Below, piece by piece: positions 19,098 through 28,596 of a stretch of DNA of 64,000 bases; position 1 is the stretch's first letter, and each line of letters begins with the position of its first letter. A program made the position numbers and the translations under genes. This stretch comes from Vibrio halioticoli NBRC 102217 (GTDB lineage Bacteria > Pseudomonadota > Gammaproteobacteria > Enterobacterales > Vibrionaceae): the NCBI RefSeq assembly GCF_000496695.1, contig NZ_BAUJ01000021.1, forward strand, positions 1 to 64,000, in the 5' to 3' direction. Below the pieces are notes generated by a model that saw only the letters and a list, made by a program, of their open reading frames with translations, did no database searches and had not been told where the DNA came from.

Positions 19098-19685
19098 TTA
19101 GAACTTATAGCCAATGGTGGCTTCGATAGTACTGGTATTATCAAAGTCCTCGTCGCTGTAGCCATCTTTGGTATAAGCGAGGTTTAAAACTGCATGGCTG
19201 ATTTGAACTTCAACGCCGAGACCAAGTTGGCCGTATGGAGTGCCATCAGAATTGCTATAGCCAAAAGCGGAACTGGAAATACTTTGATAGCCGATACCTG
19301 CAACAATATAAGGACGCAGAGTCAAAGAATCATCATAAAATGTAGTGCCAATAAGAAAAGCACCGCCACCACGAACAGTCGTTGATTTAAGTGTACTAGT
19401 CGAGTAATTGTAGATACTCACGGCCTCTTCAGATAGACGCATATATTCAAAGGTACTACGAAAAGCAACGTAGTCATTAATTTGACTTTTCACATTCAGT
19501 GATAAGCCACCAAACTTACCTTTAAAGCCTGCATCTCGAAGCTCTGGAGCTGTTAATTGAGCATAGCCGATGTTAAAACTGGTATTGGCAAACTGGCTAT
19601 GTTCAGTGTTAGTAGTACTGGGGTCAGAAGCTAAGGCGAGTGAAGATATCGAGGAGAGAGCGACCGCTAAGATGATTTTTTTCAT
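19098..19685 (-). CDS. outer-membrane beta-barrel protein
   Basis: A 195-residue protein with a signal peptide (MKKIILAVALSSISSLALA, cleavage near residue 19). Strand-turn repeats are typical of a small porin-like barrel: FNIGYAQLTAPEL, GGLSLNVKSQI, FRSTFEYMRLS, LRPYIVAGIGYQS, GQLGLGVEVQI, EATIGYKF. It ends in the canonical aromatic Phe of outer-membrane proteins. The plan is like the 9,175-9,750 protein, though the two are not close copies. It is the last complete resident gene before the genomic island. Function is unknown. Confidence 0.8.
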   Translation of the reverse strand: MKKIILAVALSSISSLALASDPSTTNTEHSQFANTSFNIGYAQLTAPELRDAGFKGKFGGLSLNVKSQINDYVAFRSTFEYMRLSEEAVSIYNYSTSTLKSTTVRGGGAFLIGTTFYDDSLTLRPYIVAGIGYQSISSSAFGYSNSDGTPYGQLGLGVEVQISHAVLNLAYTKDGYSDEDFDNTSTIEATIGYKF

Positions 19686-19960
19686 GTTTAACTCGATTAT
19701 ATATTGATAATTGATTTGGTTAGTGACAATTCGCTGAACTCAATTCAATTAGAAGGGTGCATATTAAAAATAAAAACAAAGATTTCTTTTAATTATGCAA
19801 ACGATTTTAATCAATTAAATTAGGTATAAACATGAAGGGTGCATAGGTGGCTGTTCACCTTTTCTCTTTGAGGGGGAAGTGGTTAATTGGAGGGAATAGA
19901 GTGCTTCGACGCTTGATTGAATACCGACTGAGTCACTCATCTTTCACGGTAAGCTAAAAA

Positions 19961-19993
19961 CAAAAACGCCAAGCAAAATGCTTGGCGTTTTTG
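19961..19993. terminator. hairpin terminator beside the left tRNA fragment
   Basis: Perfect 14-bp arms CAAAAACGCCAAGC / GCTTGGCGTTTTTG with a 5-nt loop, 7 bp from the displaced tRNA 3' end. It reads as the ancestral terminator of the leftward tRNA-Val operon. A near twin with the same CCAAGC/GCTTGG core lies at 55,244-55,280, inside the other island edge. Confidence 0.8.
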
Positions 19994-19999
19994 TAAATT

Positions 20000-20045
20000 T
20001 GGTGGGTCCGGGCGAACTCGAATCGCCGACCCCCGCCATGTCAAG
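20000..20045 (-). repeat. left attachment copy: 3' fragment of tRNA-Val
   Basis: 46 nt equal to the 3' part of a tRNA-Val from the anticodon loop to the encoded CCA. It is identical to the corresponding part of the tRNA at 55,399-55,475 and differs at two positions from the tRNA at 55,286-55,362. The rest of the tRNA is missing, so this is a displaced att copy, not a gene. Confidence 0.93.
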
Positions 20046-20148
20046 ACATGTCATGTTAAAAATAAGTTATTGAATTGCGTCATTGTACAATAAAAACAAT
20101 AAGTTAAGTTTTATCTGTAAGCTCTTATTACAACTTTAATGTGTATTT

Positions 20149-20168
20149 TGGACACAAATTGGTCACAA
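20149..20168 (+). repeat. putative integrase arm repeats, left end
   Basis: TGGACACAA at 20,149-20,157 and TGGTCACAA at 20,160-20,168, direct orientation, 11-bp period. The same 9-mers occur three times near the right end (55,091-55,122). The 250 bp between the tRNA fragment and the first gene hold nothing else recognisable. Confidence 0.7.
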
Positions 20169-20216
20169 TGTTAAAGTATCTAAAGTGGTTGTTATATGAG
20201 CTGAGAATGTAGTGTA

Positions 20217-20783
20217 ATGGATGAAATTCAAAGATTCAATGCAGGGTTGTTCGAAGACTCTGAACTTAAATTTATTGCCATCGATCAGTTGATTGGTGAT
20301 GACTTACTAGAGCAACTTCATCGTTCGGCAAATCCATTCTCGTTGCTGAGAACTCAGCCAGACAGGACATTCTCTAGCGACTATTTATGCAATTTACTGG
20401 CCATGCAATCGCCTATTATTGCTTATCGATTTAGGCACCATTATCGATATTTAGTTGGGGCATTTACTCTTGAAAAACTGAAAACCGCAGTAGCACAAAA
20501 ACACCTAGCGCCAGATCATAAAATCCCTGTCTTCGTTTTAAAAAAGAAACCGTCTGAGCGTACCAGGTTGAGAGTCATACAGTTCGAACTGATGGAAAAT
20601 CTACTCGATAAGTGCTTCGTTTCAAATACTAAAAAGATCCGTTTTTTACTTGAAAATTGGTTTACGAAAGACGCAGGTAAACGAAGTATATTTCAATCAA
20701 AAGAATGGCAAGCTCTGTATCCGAATATTACCTCAATTGAGGGGCTTAGTGGTTACCTTTCATTATCGAAAAAAAATGTTTAG
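20217..20783 (+). CDS. first protein of the left recombination trio (188 aa, unknown)
   Basis: A 188-residue basic, helix-rich cytoplasmic protein with no motif I can name. It starts about 170 bp from the left attachment fragment and is followed after 11 bp by a large recombinase-like gene, so it belongs to one transcription unit with the next two. The small-large-large layout recalls the GmtX/GmtY/GmtZ trio of gammaproteobacterial GMT islands, which are known from Vibrio. That link is made from organisation only and was not verified. It may be a DNA-binding accessory factor for integration or excision (inference). Confidence 0.72.
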   Translation: MDEIQRFNAGLFEDSELKFIAIDQLIGDDLLEQLHRSANPFSLLRTQPDRTFSSDYLCNLLAMQSPIIAYRFRHHYRYLVGAFTLEKLKTAVAQKHLAPDHKIPVFVLKKKPSERTRLRVIQFELMENLLDKCFVSNTKKIRFLLENWFTKDAGKRSIFQSKEWQALYPNITSIEGLSGYLSLSKKNV

Positions 20784-20794
20784 CTGGAGCTTCT

Positions 20795-23275
20795 ATGGAA
20801 CTGGTTAATGTCGAAAACCTTAAAAAATTGACACCTAAAAGTAATGACGTATCGTTACCTATATGGGTTGATTTGCTTAACGCGATAGAATGCCCCTCGA
20901 ACTTTCAATCCCTACAATTTGTTTTACATACTTTAGAAATTTCATACAGCATAAACCCTCCGCTTTTTTGTGAAACGTTTGCTGTGCCAAAGGAATTTGA
21001 TAGTTCATTCTTTGATTATTTTTCTAATATTAATTTTACAGATTTCCCTAACTATTACAGAGAATCTTTACCGGTTGGTTCAAAAAGTGATAGGCCAATT
21101 TTTGCCATTCTTTTTACTTTCTCATCACTGCTTACTCCTCATTTCGTTAAGCCATTGTTGTTGTTGCTCAACCATTATTACAAAAATGAGTCCCTCATCA
21201 ATCGACGTGACAAAAGTGAAGATGTCTTTAGAGCATTGAGATTGTTGTATCAAGATCCGCTATTTAAATGTGACTGTTTATTTGGAGATGACGTAAATGT
21301 TATAGCCCAGAAACTAGAAGATTATAAACAACAGTTGGCAGTCTTTGATGGTGATAGTGATCAACGCATACTGATCAAGTATGTTCGAGATTTGATTCAC
21401 TTTTGCCGACTTGATTGGTCTCAACCAGTGAGAAGGAAAAGAAAAACGAAGACTACTATGCGGTCTTCTTATAATAGAACTCGAGTCGAAAGAATCTATG
21501 GCTCTGAGGATCTGTATACCTACAAGTTAAAATCATTACCGTCTTCGATAGAAAGTAAAACAGAAGGAATTGCTGAGTCTGAGGATTACCCGCCACTTGC
21601 ATTTATTAAGACTAAGGCGTCTGAAGTGCCAAAGCCCATTTTTGAATTACCAGATAAAGCTGCTATCAAAGACGTTAAGAAAGACCGAGTGCAAAATTCA
21701 GCAATTCAGCGAGAGTCAAAAAAGTCGCATAATTTAATTCTAACGAGTAGAACCTTACTCCAATGCTATGAGATGGGGTTTTTATTGGATGAATTGCTCT
21801 CTCGAAGAAAGGGAAAAGTTAATGGTCTAGACAAGCAGTTCATCAGGGGCATTGCATTACTGTCTTTGGTGACTGGCCGACCTATTGAGCAAGTGGCTAA
21901 GCTGAAGTGTATTGATGTTGATAGTATTGAAGTTGAAGGGCTATACAAAAATCACGGACATTGGTATTTAAAAAGCTACCATGCAGCGACCGCCGAAAAC
22001 GGTCCGCAGCGAACTAATTCCAATTTATTACGAACGAACACGGAAGTGTATATACAGTTTCCTACTTGGATAAGTAATGTGTTGGATTTGTTAGCACTGA
22101 ACGCAGACGAAGAAACTGGCAAAGGTCACAAGGTCGACACGCTTAATAAAGCGATCCAACAATTAATAACTAGCTTGAACCGAAAACAGCACTGTCAGAT
22201 CAGTTTAAAAAAAATTAATTATCATCTAGTAAATTATGTCGTTGCATACGAGCAATTTGATCCAGTCATACTCGAGTGCTTAACAGGCAAACCCAGTTAC
22301 TACACTCGTTCTCCTCGTCATTACGCCTGGTATTCCAATGATATGATCAACCGTCATATTCAAACGTTATATGAAGATGCATTTTTGGTTGAAGCTGACA
22401 GCGCTTTACAGGATGGGCTCTACTCTTGGCCAGTAAGGAATGAGGTTGGGGTAGGCTCTCAATTCACACCGAAGCAGGACTCACTACGAACGTTAGTGAA
22501 ACACCTTCAATTACAACTTGGGGGTAGCCATACGTTTGACATGGCTAAGCGATTATCTTCTGCTATTGATTATCACAATGCTTATACGCTCTACACGCTG
22601 TATATGATGTTAAACGCGACGGGTTATAGGGCTGTCGGTAATCCTTTACCCAGTTTTAATCTTTTATTGAATCGTTACAGTGCATTGTGTATTTCGGATA
22701 AAGACAGTGTAGTCACGTTTGCGCACATGCGAGTCATAGCGTGTGCTCCTGTACTTACTGAGCAACTCAATCACTATCTTGATCACGTGCGAACCATGTC
22801 TCGATTGCTGTCGGTAGCACTCCCCAACAGTTCAGAACAATACAAAGATCAAGCATCACCGACTCAATTTATTGATTTGAAATCGAAAAATGAAAAGCTG
22901 AATTGGTTTATTACTACTAAGAACTCCAAAGGGAATGATGGGCTGTTTGTCTTTTTTGACCATACGGAGCAGGGCAAAATTAAAGCAACTAATGCTTACC
23001 CTAAGTCATTGAAACAACATTCTGAAGAACTGCCAAGTTTCCCTATGAACTTTGGACGTCACTATGTAAGGCTTTACTTGCAGGAAAAGCGGGTCAATCA
23101 AGAGCTAGTCAAATTTCAGTTAGGGCACTGGGTAGCAGGCGAAAATCCACTAGAGTTGTTTTCCACTTTTGACTTTAAAGAAGCGGTGAACACTCTATGT
23201 CCGATACTTGAACAAATGATGGGGGAGTTGGGTTGGCAAGCGATCCCCTCAGCGTTGACGAGAAAGCGTCTATGA
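20795..23275 (+). CDS. recombinase-like protein, catalytic site apparently incomplete
   Basis: An 826-residue protein whose C-terminal half resembles a tyrosine recombinase. It has TGRPIEQVAKL (first active-site Arg position), FGRHYVRLYL (the His-x-x-Arg box with altered order) and FQLGHWVAGENP (second His). Where the nucleophilic Tyr should follow, I see NPLELFSTFDF, with no Tyr at the usual spacing. It may be a structural partner rather than an active strand-cutting enzyme. The N-terminal half has basic patches (RRKRKTKTTMR). It starts 11 bp after the previous gene with GGAG upstream, and overlaps the next gene by four bases. Confidence 0.78.
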   Translation: MELVNVENLKKLTPKSNDVSLPIWVDLLNAIECPSNFQSLQFVLHTLEISYSINPPLFCETFAVPKEFDSSFFDYFSNINFTDFPNYYRESLPVGSKSDRPIFAILFTFSSLLTPHFVKPLLLLLNHYYKNESLINRRDKSEDVFRALRLLYQDPLFKCDCLFGDDVNVIAQKLEDYKQQLAVFDGDSDQRILIKYVRDLIHFCRLDWSQPVRRKRKTKTTMRSSYNRTRVERIYGSEDLYTYKLKSLPSSIESKTEGIAESEDYPPLAFIKTKASEVPKPIFELPDKAAIKDVKKDRVQNSAIQRESKKSHNLILTSRTLLQCYEMGFLLDELLSRRKGKVNGLDKQFIRGIALLSLVTGRPIEQVAKLKCIDVDSIEVEGLYKNHGHWYLKSYHAATAENGPQRTNSNLLRTNTEVYIQFPTWISNVLDLLALNADEETGKGHKVDTLNKAIQQLITSLNRKQHCQISLKKINYHLVNYVVAYEQFDPVILECLTGKPSYYTRSPRHYAWYSNDMINRHIQTLYEDAFLVEADSALQDGLYSWPVRNEVGVGSQFTPKQDSLRTLVKHLQLQLGGSHTFDMAKRLSSAIDYHNAYTLYTLYMMLNATGYRAVGNPLPSFNLLLNRYSALCISDKDSVVTFAHMRVIACAPVLTEQLNHYLDHVRTMSRLLSVALPNSSEQYKDQASPTQFIDLKSKNEKLNWFITTKNSKGNDGLFVFFDHTEQGKIKATNAYPKSLKQHSEELPSFPMNFGRHYVRLYLQEKRVNQELVKFQLGHWVAGENPLELFSTFDFKEAVNTLCPILEQMMGELGWQAIPSALTRKRL

Positions 23276-26200
23276 ATGAAGTACCTATGAAAAGCAAACT
23301 AGAATCAATTCCCTGTGATGGTCTCAAAGCCAAGTTTATTTCGGTTGCGAATGAAGAAATTGCGAACTACCTACAACTGAATCCAGTTAGAGATGATTCT
23401 GGCTCATTTCGCTCAAAGTGTATCAGTAAAGTTTATGAATTTACCGTTAAAATTGCTCGGCATATTGATGCCAATATCACTGCTTCTTCTCTTAACTCCA
23501 TTCAATCCAAGTTTCCAAAAAATCCAGAAGTTGAGCCAATATACCGTGATCTGCTGCGTTTGCTACTTGTTGAGATTGAAAAAGAAACGGGCATACGTGC
23601 GCCCAATATTGGAGAGAATGTATACATTGAACAGGAAGTCCCTCAGTTAACCCCCGATATATTTTTAAATTCTCAGTTAGCGAATAATATTTACGAGACT
23701 ATTGAGTCAGCGTCCTCACTACATAGCTACCTTGATTCTCCTCATCATCATGCTGGATTTTTAGTGCTTTGGCTGTGTTTAAAAGAAGGGATTGACCAAC
23801 AAAAAACCATTACTGATTTACTATGTCGCCCAGAGAGTAGGACGTTAATTAGTGGACACTGGTTCTTCTCAGCGGGTAAAAAACGTTATTGGCTATCGAC
23901 TCAAGCAGAGCTTTTGTTGCATCGCTGGTATGAATCTAATGACCGTCGTCGCCTGCTACTGTCAACAGTAGTCAATACTTATCTGGTTAACTGTGGTTTG
24001 TTACCTCGTCACACAAAGCTGAGTTTTATAGAACTTCGTCAAATGCTCAAGCTTGAATATGTCATGACTCGAAACGCTATGGAATATGGCTTAGCAGCAA
24101 GAAAAATTGATTCTACCTTCTTAGCAGAGCATGTGATGACTCGGCTCTTAAGTGACGTAAGGGTGAATGTGCAACGACAAAAAGAGCCCACATTGGCTAC
24201 AACGGTGCGGCAAACTCGAAGTTGGGACAGTGCCTTTTCATCGAGTTATCGGCAATTGCGACCAGACACTGATGATGTCTGTATCATGCAACAAACGACA
24301 GAAGAACAAATTACCGTAATTTCTCGAATTACCAATGTGCTAATCCGCACCAATCGTAAAAACAGCATTCGTATTCGCCAAAAACTCCTGACAGAACTCC
24401 ATCCTAAACTGCATAATCCGAGTGCAACTAAGAAGATGCCATGGGCTTGGTTGTTGCTATCTTGGCTGTACCACTTATTGAAAAATGGTGGAAAGAACAA
24501 ATCAACGTTAAGACTGGATACGATCAAAGCCTACGTAGACTATGTGGCGATGCCATTTATTGTGGAGTTTTCTGGTTGCAACCCAAATCTGATGGATAGT
24601 CTCGATTGGGCAGAGAAGTTAAATGATGTCATAGAGCGTATTTCATCGGTAACGAAGAAAGCCTATGTCGCCTATTTTGCAGAATATCTGGTAGAAAGTG
24701 CTCTAGTACCTAATCTCTGTCTTTCAGATATTGATGTTCCTGCTGCTCAACATAATGTTGATGCGAATGTCATCACTCAACATGAAGCCGATAGAATCAT
24801 AGAAGCTCTCAATGCATCGCAACACTCGAAAGCAAGTTTAGGTAAAATCATATTTTTATTGGCGTTTTATACTGGATTAAGAAGAAATGAAATTGCAGGG
24901 TTACAATTTAAAGATGTCTACCACTATAACGACAGAAATCATACTTTGCATGTCAGGCCAAATCGATACCGATTGTTGAAGTCAAAAGAAAGCTCCCGAA
25001 ATATCCCTATAGATGTATTAATTCCAAAGGACTTGCTAGAAGTCTTTATGGAGTACCTCTTTACGGCAAAGACTAAATTTATGGCTGAAGATACATCGAT
25101 ATTTCCTCACTTTGAACAGTCAGATATAGAAGAGGCATTTAGCTTCTTAACAAACGTTCTAAAAGGGGTGACTGGTGATGAGTCTATTCGCTTTCATCAT
25201 TGCAGACATTCATTTTGTAACTGGATGGTAGTCCAACTCTATTACAATGAGTTGACCAATAAGGAAGATATTGCATTCCTAAATCACCATTACTTTAGTG
25301 AACAAAGAAGTCACGAACTGAATCAACGACTCGGAATTACGAGATATTCTCGTAAGAAATTTTGGGCTATTGCAACATTGCTTGGTCATGCTTCACCCGC
25401 AACTACCGCTGCTTCTTATTTCCATCTCTCCGACTTTCTAAGGCGTAATCTCTTTGCCAATCATGTAGCTTCGGAAGCGTCACTACGACGTGTTTGGGGG
25501 CAGCGAATCTCTACAGATCCTTTTGGTCGAGTTACCCCTAAAGCAAATTTTAGCCAGCGATTGCTTCGGACTATGCCTACACAATCAGCGGTTGCGTTGC
25601 ATACAGAAGTGTTTGATATACAAACTCTAGAGAAACCTAAGTCTAGAAAACCTGAAGATGATCTGAGTTTAGAGCTTTGCTGGCGGGTGATTAGGCGCAG
25701 TGCTGAAGGTCATTCTTCAAACTCCATTTCAAAGGCTTTAGAGCTCTCTTTGAATACAGTACAGCTAATAATTGAGACAGAAGCTCACTTGACTGAACGC
25801 CTGCTTTCCAACTCAAAATATCAGGCGAGATCTTCTCTAAATTATGAAAATCTGAATCAGCCGAACATCAGTGTCTTGGGTGTGTTAATCCGGCGCTATA
25901 CAGAATCAGAAGTAAAGCTTAAAAAAGCAGTCCAGTTGCCAATGTTGTATTCATGTATCGAAAGCTTCATTGGTGCGAAGGACTCATTGATAAGAACGGA
26001 TAACAAAGACATGGCTTTAACGTTGTTACGCTTCTTGAAATTGATGGAGGTCGGTTTTTTTGAGATTAAGGTTAAGTGGTACATGGCTAATATATCAGTG
26101 ACCGACGCTAAAGAATTAACGCCTTACCTTGCACATGTAGATTACTGGATAAAAGCGATAGTCAAAAATGTAGAGTTACCTAAAGACTCGATTCAACTGG

Positions 26201-26457
26201 TGGTGCCAAAGCAGTTGGAAAGGTTCAAGCAACAATTTGAGGATAGGGCAACTACTGTATGCAGTGATGATGGCAGGTTTATAAGGTACAACTCACCAGG
26301 GACAATTTCGATACACTTTAAACAAACTAAATTTCATAGTGATCAAAGAAAGTCCCCAGAGACCTTACCAAGCATGCCACGACGAACAAAAGCTTTTGTG
26401 AGCTTTCTGAGGTTAGTGAAGACGTATTGGACCGTTAAGGAAGAAAAAAGCGAATAG
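23272..26457 (+). CDS. large tyrosine recombinase
   Basis: A 1061-residue recombinase with a complete active site: Arg537 in TGLRRNEIAG, His642 and Arg645 in FHHCRHSF, His706 in LLGHASPATT and the nucleophile Tyr716 in AASYFHLSDF. The catalytic domain therefore sits in the middle, with about 480 residues before it and 340 after, far longer than a phage integrase (~400). I use the ATG at 23,272, which overlaps the previous stop as ATGA, instead of the upstream TTG. With its two upstream partners it probably moved, or still moves, part of this island. Confidence 0.88.
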   Translation: MNEVPMKSKLESIPCDGLKAKFISVANEEIANYLQLNPVRDDSGSFRSKCISKVYEFTVKIARHIDANITASSLNSIQSKFPKNPEVEPIYRDLLRLLLVEIEKETGIRAPNIGENVYIEQEVPQLTPDIFLNSQLANNIYETIESASSLHSYLDSPHHHAGFLVLWLCLKEGIDQQKTITDLLCRPESRTLISGHWFFSAGKKRYWLSTQAELLLHRWYESNDRRRLLLSTVVNTYLVNCGLLPRHTKLSFIELRQMLKLEYVMTRNAMEYGLAARKIDSTFLAEHVMTRLLSDVRVNVQRQKEPTLATTVRQTRSWDSAFSSSYRQLRPDTDDVCIMQQTTEEQITVISRITNVLIRTNRKNSIRIRQKLLTELHPKLHNPSATKKMPWAWLLLSWLYHLLKNGGKNKSTLRLDTIKAYVDYVAMPFIVEFSGCNPNLMDSLDWAEKLNDVIERISSVTKKAYVAYFAEYLVESALVPNLCLSDIDVPAAQHNVDANVITQHEADRIIEALNASQHSKASLGKIIFLLAFYTGLRRNEIAGLQFKDVYHYNDRNHTLHVRPNRYRLLKSKESSRNIPIDVLIPKDLLEVFMEYLFTAKTKFMAEDTSIFPHFEQSDIEEAFSFLTNVLKGVTGDESIRFHHCRHSFCNWMVVQLYYNELTNKEDIAFLNHHYFSEQRSHELNQRLGITRYSRKKFWAIATLLGHASPATTAASYFHLSDFLRRNLFANHVASEASLRRVWGQRISTDPFGRVTPKANFSQRLLRTMPTQSAVALHTEVFDIQTLEKPKSRKPEDDLSLELCWRVIRRSAEGHSSNSISKALELSLNTVQLIIETEAHLTERLLSNSKYQARSSLNYENLNQPNISVLGVLIRRYTESEVKLKKAVQLPMLYSCIESFIGAKDSLIRTDNKDMALTLLRFLKLMEVGFFEIKVKWYMANISVTDAKELTPYLAHVDYWIKAIVKNVELPKDSIQLVVPKQLERFKQQFEDRATTVCSDDGRFIRYNSPGTISIHFKQTKFHSDQRKSPETLPSMPRRTKAFVSFLRLVKTYWTVKEEKSE

Positions 26458-26482
26458 GAAGCACCTAGGTTCTACATTTCAT

Positions 26483-26787
26483 GAGTTGGCTAGGAGTTAA
26501 GGCATAAAAATTGAAAAAGGACATTTGCTGAAGGGGCATGTTCATCTGTGTATCAGTGTCCCTCCAAAATATTCAGTATCTAATATCGTTGGCTACCTCA
26601 AAGGAAAAGTGCGATATCAATAGCTAAGAAGTTGTGAGGTAGGCAGAGAAATTTCAATGGTGAACATTTTGTGGCGAGGGGATACTTTGTTTCAATGGTA
26701 GGCTTAGACGAAGAGACAGTTCTTGAATATATACGGAGTCAAGAACAAGAAGATGAGCACCGAGAACAATTGAAATTAGAAATTTAG
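26483..26787 (+). pseudogene. degraded IS200/IS605-type TnpA fragment
   Basis: In one frame the DNA reads GIKIEKGHLLKGHVHLCIS, then VPPKYSVSNIVGYLKGK. After a one-base frameshift it continues to an in-frame TGA, then GEHFVARGYFVSMVG and ETVLEYIRSQE to a stop at 26,787. These are the HUH box (HVHL), the PPKYS segment and the GYFVS segment of Y1 HUH transposases of the IS200 group. The N-terminal third is missing, and a frameshift plus a stop disrupt the rest, so it is inactive. An imperfect hairpin with CCTCCAGCTTTGCCAGAGG downstream may be its right end. Confidence 0.75.
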
Positions 26788-27198
26788 CGCCTTGTGGTGC
26801 TTACCTAAGCTTAAGCCCTTAGAGAGCGTCACCCAACAAGCCTCCAGCTTTGCCAGAGGTCATTTAACTTTATGTCTATTTGAAATTGGTGCCTTTTTCT
26901 AATTATCTGCTAGATTATGCTCTGATTTTTGTCGCGTCGATGCTGAGGATGCTAATTAATAGACCAATGGGAGTTGCTCTATTAATTTCGTAACCTTACG
27001 AAATACCATTTCCGCATGTACTCAATACAATCCACCTCATCAGAATTATTTGCTACGTATAACCATGGCTTTGTTGCGTAGTTTCAACGGTAAATGCAGT
27101 AACCCAAGATTAACTGATTTACCAGTATTTATTATATCTGAAGCATATTCAGTAATATAGACAAACTGGGAACGGTATCGTTGTACCTGCGAACATAT

Positions 27199-27579
27199 CC
27201 TGAAATGAATGGTAAAACAATTAGTGAAATTACAATTTTATTTGAATGTCAGTATCGTTGGCTAGGCAATATTCGAGAGATTTGAAACATATTACACCTG
27301 GCTGTATTTTGGTCAAAATCGAATGTTATTACTGCAAAAGAAATAGAGCCTTCTCTATTAACGCAAGCCAAGTCAAACAACGAAAGAGTTGTTGTAGACA
27401 ATGTTGAGTTGCCTGCAATATAACTTAACTTATTGATGTGGTATAATAAATACCTTGTTTCGGAATTTGAGTTAGATGGTGATAATAAGAAAATAGTAGT
27501 TCAACTACTTGGGCTGTCAAGCCATCAAAATTTTCGTAATTGGGCCGAGAAAGCAAAAGCAGACCTCCCTAATATCTAA
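27199..27579 (+). pseudogene. remnant of a sigma-54-type AAA+ regulator (C-terminal part)
   Basis: One frame reads ECQYRWLGNIREI, a stop codon, then NILHLAVFWSKSNVITAKEI, which matches the W-x-GN(I/V)REL...NVI segment that ends the AAA+ core of sigma-54 activators. It runs to a stop at about 27,420. After a further interruption, a 47-codon frame (27,436-27,579) reads KKIVVQLLGLSSHQNFRNWAEK, which could be the terminal DNA-binding helix-turn-helix. The upstream part is missing or unrecognisable. It may once have controlled the adjoining operon. RtcR, a CARF-containing sigma-54 regulator, is one candidate ancestor (inference). Confidence 0.5.
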
Positions 27580-27867
27580 ATCATTTTGGTACACCTGTTA
27601 CGTTACTCTATATAAGGACATTGTTGGAATGAATAAATTTATGTGTTTATGTTGTTACAAGAGCAACGTATAACCTTCCAGGCTGATTGGCTAAAAGCTA
27701 AACCTGAAGAGTCATCCACTATTTAGGTTAATAGAACCTATGTAAATCATTCTCATGAATAGCGAGAAGGTAATGCCTTTTATCACTTCACATTTCGCTA
27801 TGCATTTATGAAATAGTTATTTTGATCAACCAATTAATATTGCTATTGGTGAAGAGGAAAATAAAAC

Positions 27868-28575
27868 ATGTTTGATCCCAAGAAATTTACAGTGCCAGCC
27901 GCAAAACCTCTCCCTGTCGTTCTGCTTCTGGATGTCAGCTACAGTATGTCTGGAGACAAAATCGAGAACCTTAACAAGGCTGTCGAGGATATGCTGGACA
28001 CCTTTGCGCAGGAGGAGAAGATGGAGACAGAGATTCTTGTTTCTGTCATCACTTTCGGTAACCAAGTGGAACTGCATGTTCCCTACACCAAGGCTTCTCA
28101 GGTGCAGTGGCAAGGTCTGCGGGCTAACGGTATGACCCCGATGGGAACCTCCCTCAAGATGGCTAAGGCCATGATCGAGGACAAGGAGACCACTCCGTCC
28201 CGAGCCTACCGCCCGACGATCGTTCTTGTTTCAGACGGGCAGCCTAATGACAGTTGGGAAAGGCCGCTGAAGGATTTCATTTCCGAAGGACGATCTTCCA
28301 AATGTGACCGCATGGCAATGGCTATCGGACGTGATGCGGATGAGACGGTTCTGAAACGTTTTATCGAGGGCACGCCACACGACCTTTTCTATGCAGAAAA
28401 TGCCGGGCAATTGCATGAGTTTTTCCAGCGAGTGACCATGTCGGTGACCATGCGTACCCAGTCAAAGACCCCGAACGTGGTACCGGCTCCGTCAGAGATC
28501 AAACTGGACGGTGGCAGTGTCAAGTCGGCTACAACTGAGCCAACCGCTTCGTCCGACGATGAAGGTTACTGGTAA
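27868..28575 (+). CDS. vWA (TerY-like) protein with intact MIDAS
   Basis: A 235-residue von Willebrand A domain protein, first gene of the main island operon. The metal-ion-dependent adhesion site is complete: DVSYS at residues 22-26, the Thr in NGMTPMGT and the Asp in LVSDGQPND. This is the TerY/YfbK-like bacterial form, intracellular with no signal peptide. The last ~45 residues are a disordered acidic/Ser/Thr tail that could be phosphorylated. It likely acts as a metal-dependent assembly platform. A GAGGAAA ribosome site precedes the ATG; 21 bp separate it from the next gene. Confidence 0.9.
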   Translation: MFDPKKFTVPAAKPLPVVLLLDVSYSMSGDKIENLNKAVEDMLDTFAQEEKMETEILVSVITFGNQVELHVPYTKASQVQWQGLRANGMTPMGTSLKMAKAMIEDKETTPSRAYRPTIVLVSDGQPNDSWERPLKDFISEGRSSKCDRMAMAIGRDADETVLKRFIEGTPHDLFYAENAGQLHEFFQRVTMSVTMRTQSKTPNVVPAPSEIKLDGGSVKSATTEPTASSDDEGYW

Positions 28576-28596
28576 ATAAAAATTTGGAGGTGAATC

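Larger units (their letters stand above)
26458..27867. other. 1.4-kb AT-rich strip of decayed genes
   Basis: No intact gene is visible. It contains a broken IS200-type transposase (26,483-26,787), a possible transposon end GGCTTTGTTGCGTA at 27,067-27,080, and the broken tail of a likely sigma-54-type regulator (27,199-27,579). The promoter of the large operon should lie in the last ~290 bp, but I could not pick convincing -35/-10 or -24/-12 boxes. Confidence 0.75.

Noticed and set aside
20217-26457. Calling the left trio a transposon of the RIT (recombinases in trio) class
   Set aside because: RIT elements encode three standard-sized tyrosine recombinases; here one protein is small and unknown and two are very large, so the class does not fit.
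27067-27080. GGCTTTGTTGCGTA resembling the terminal repeat of IS5/IS903-type elements
   Set aside because: No matching inverted copy, target duplication or transposase was found nearby; it may be a solo remnant, so it is only mentioned in the gap description.
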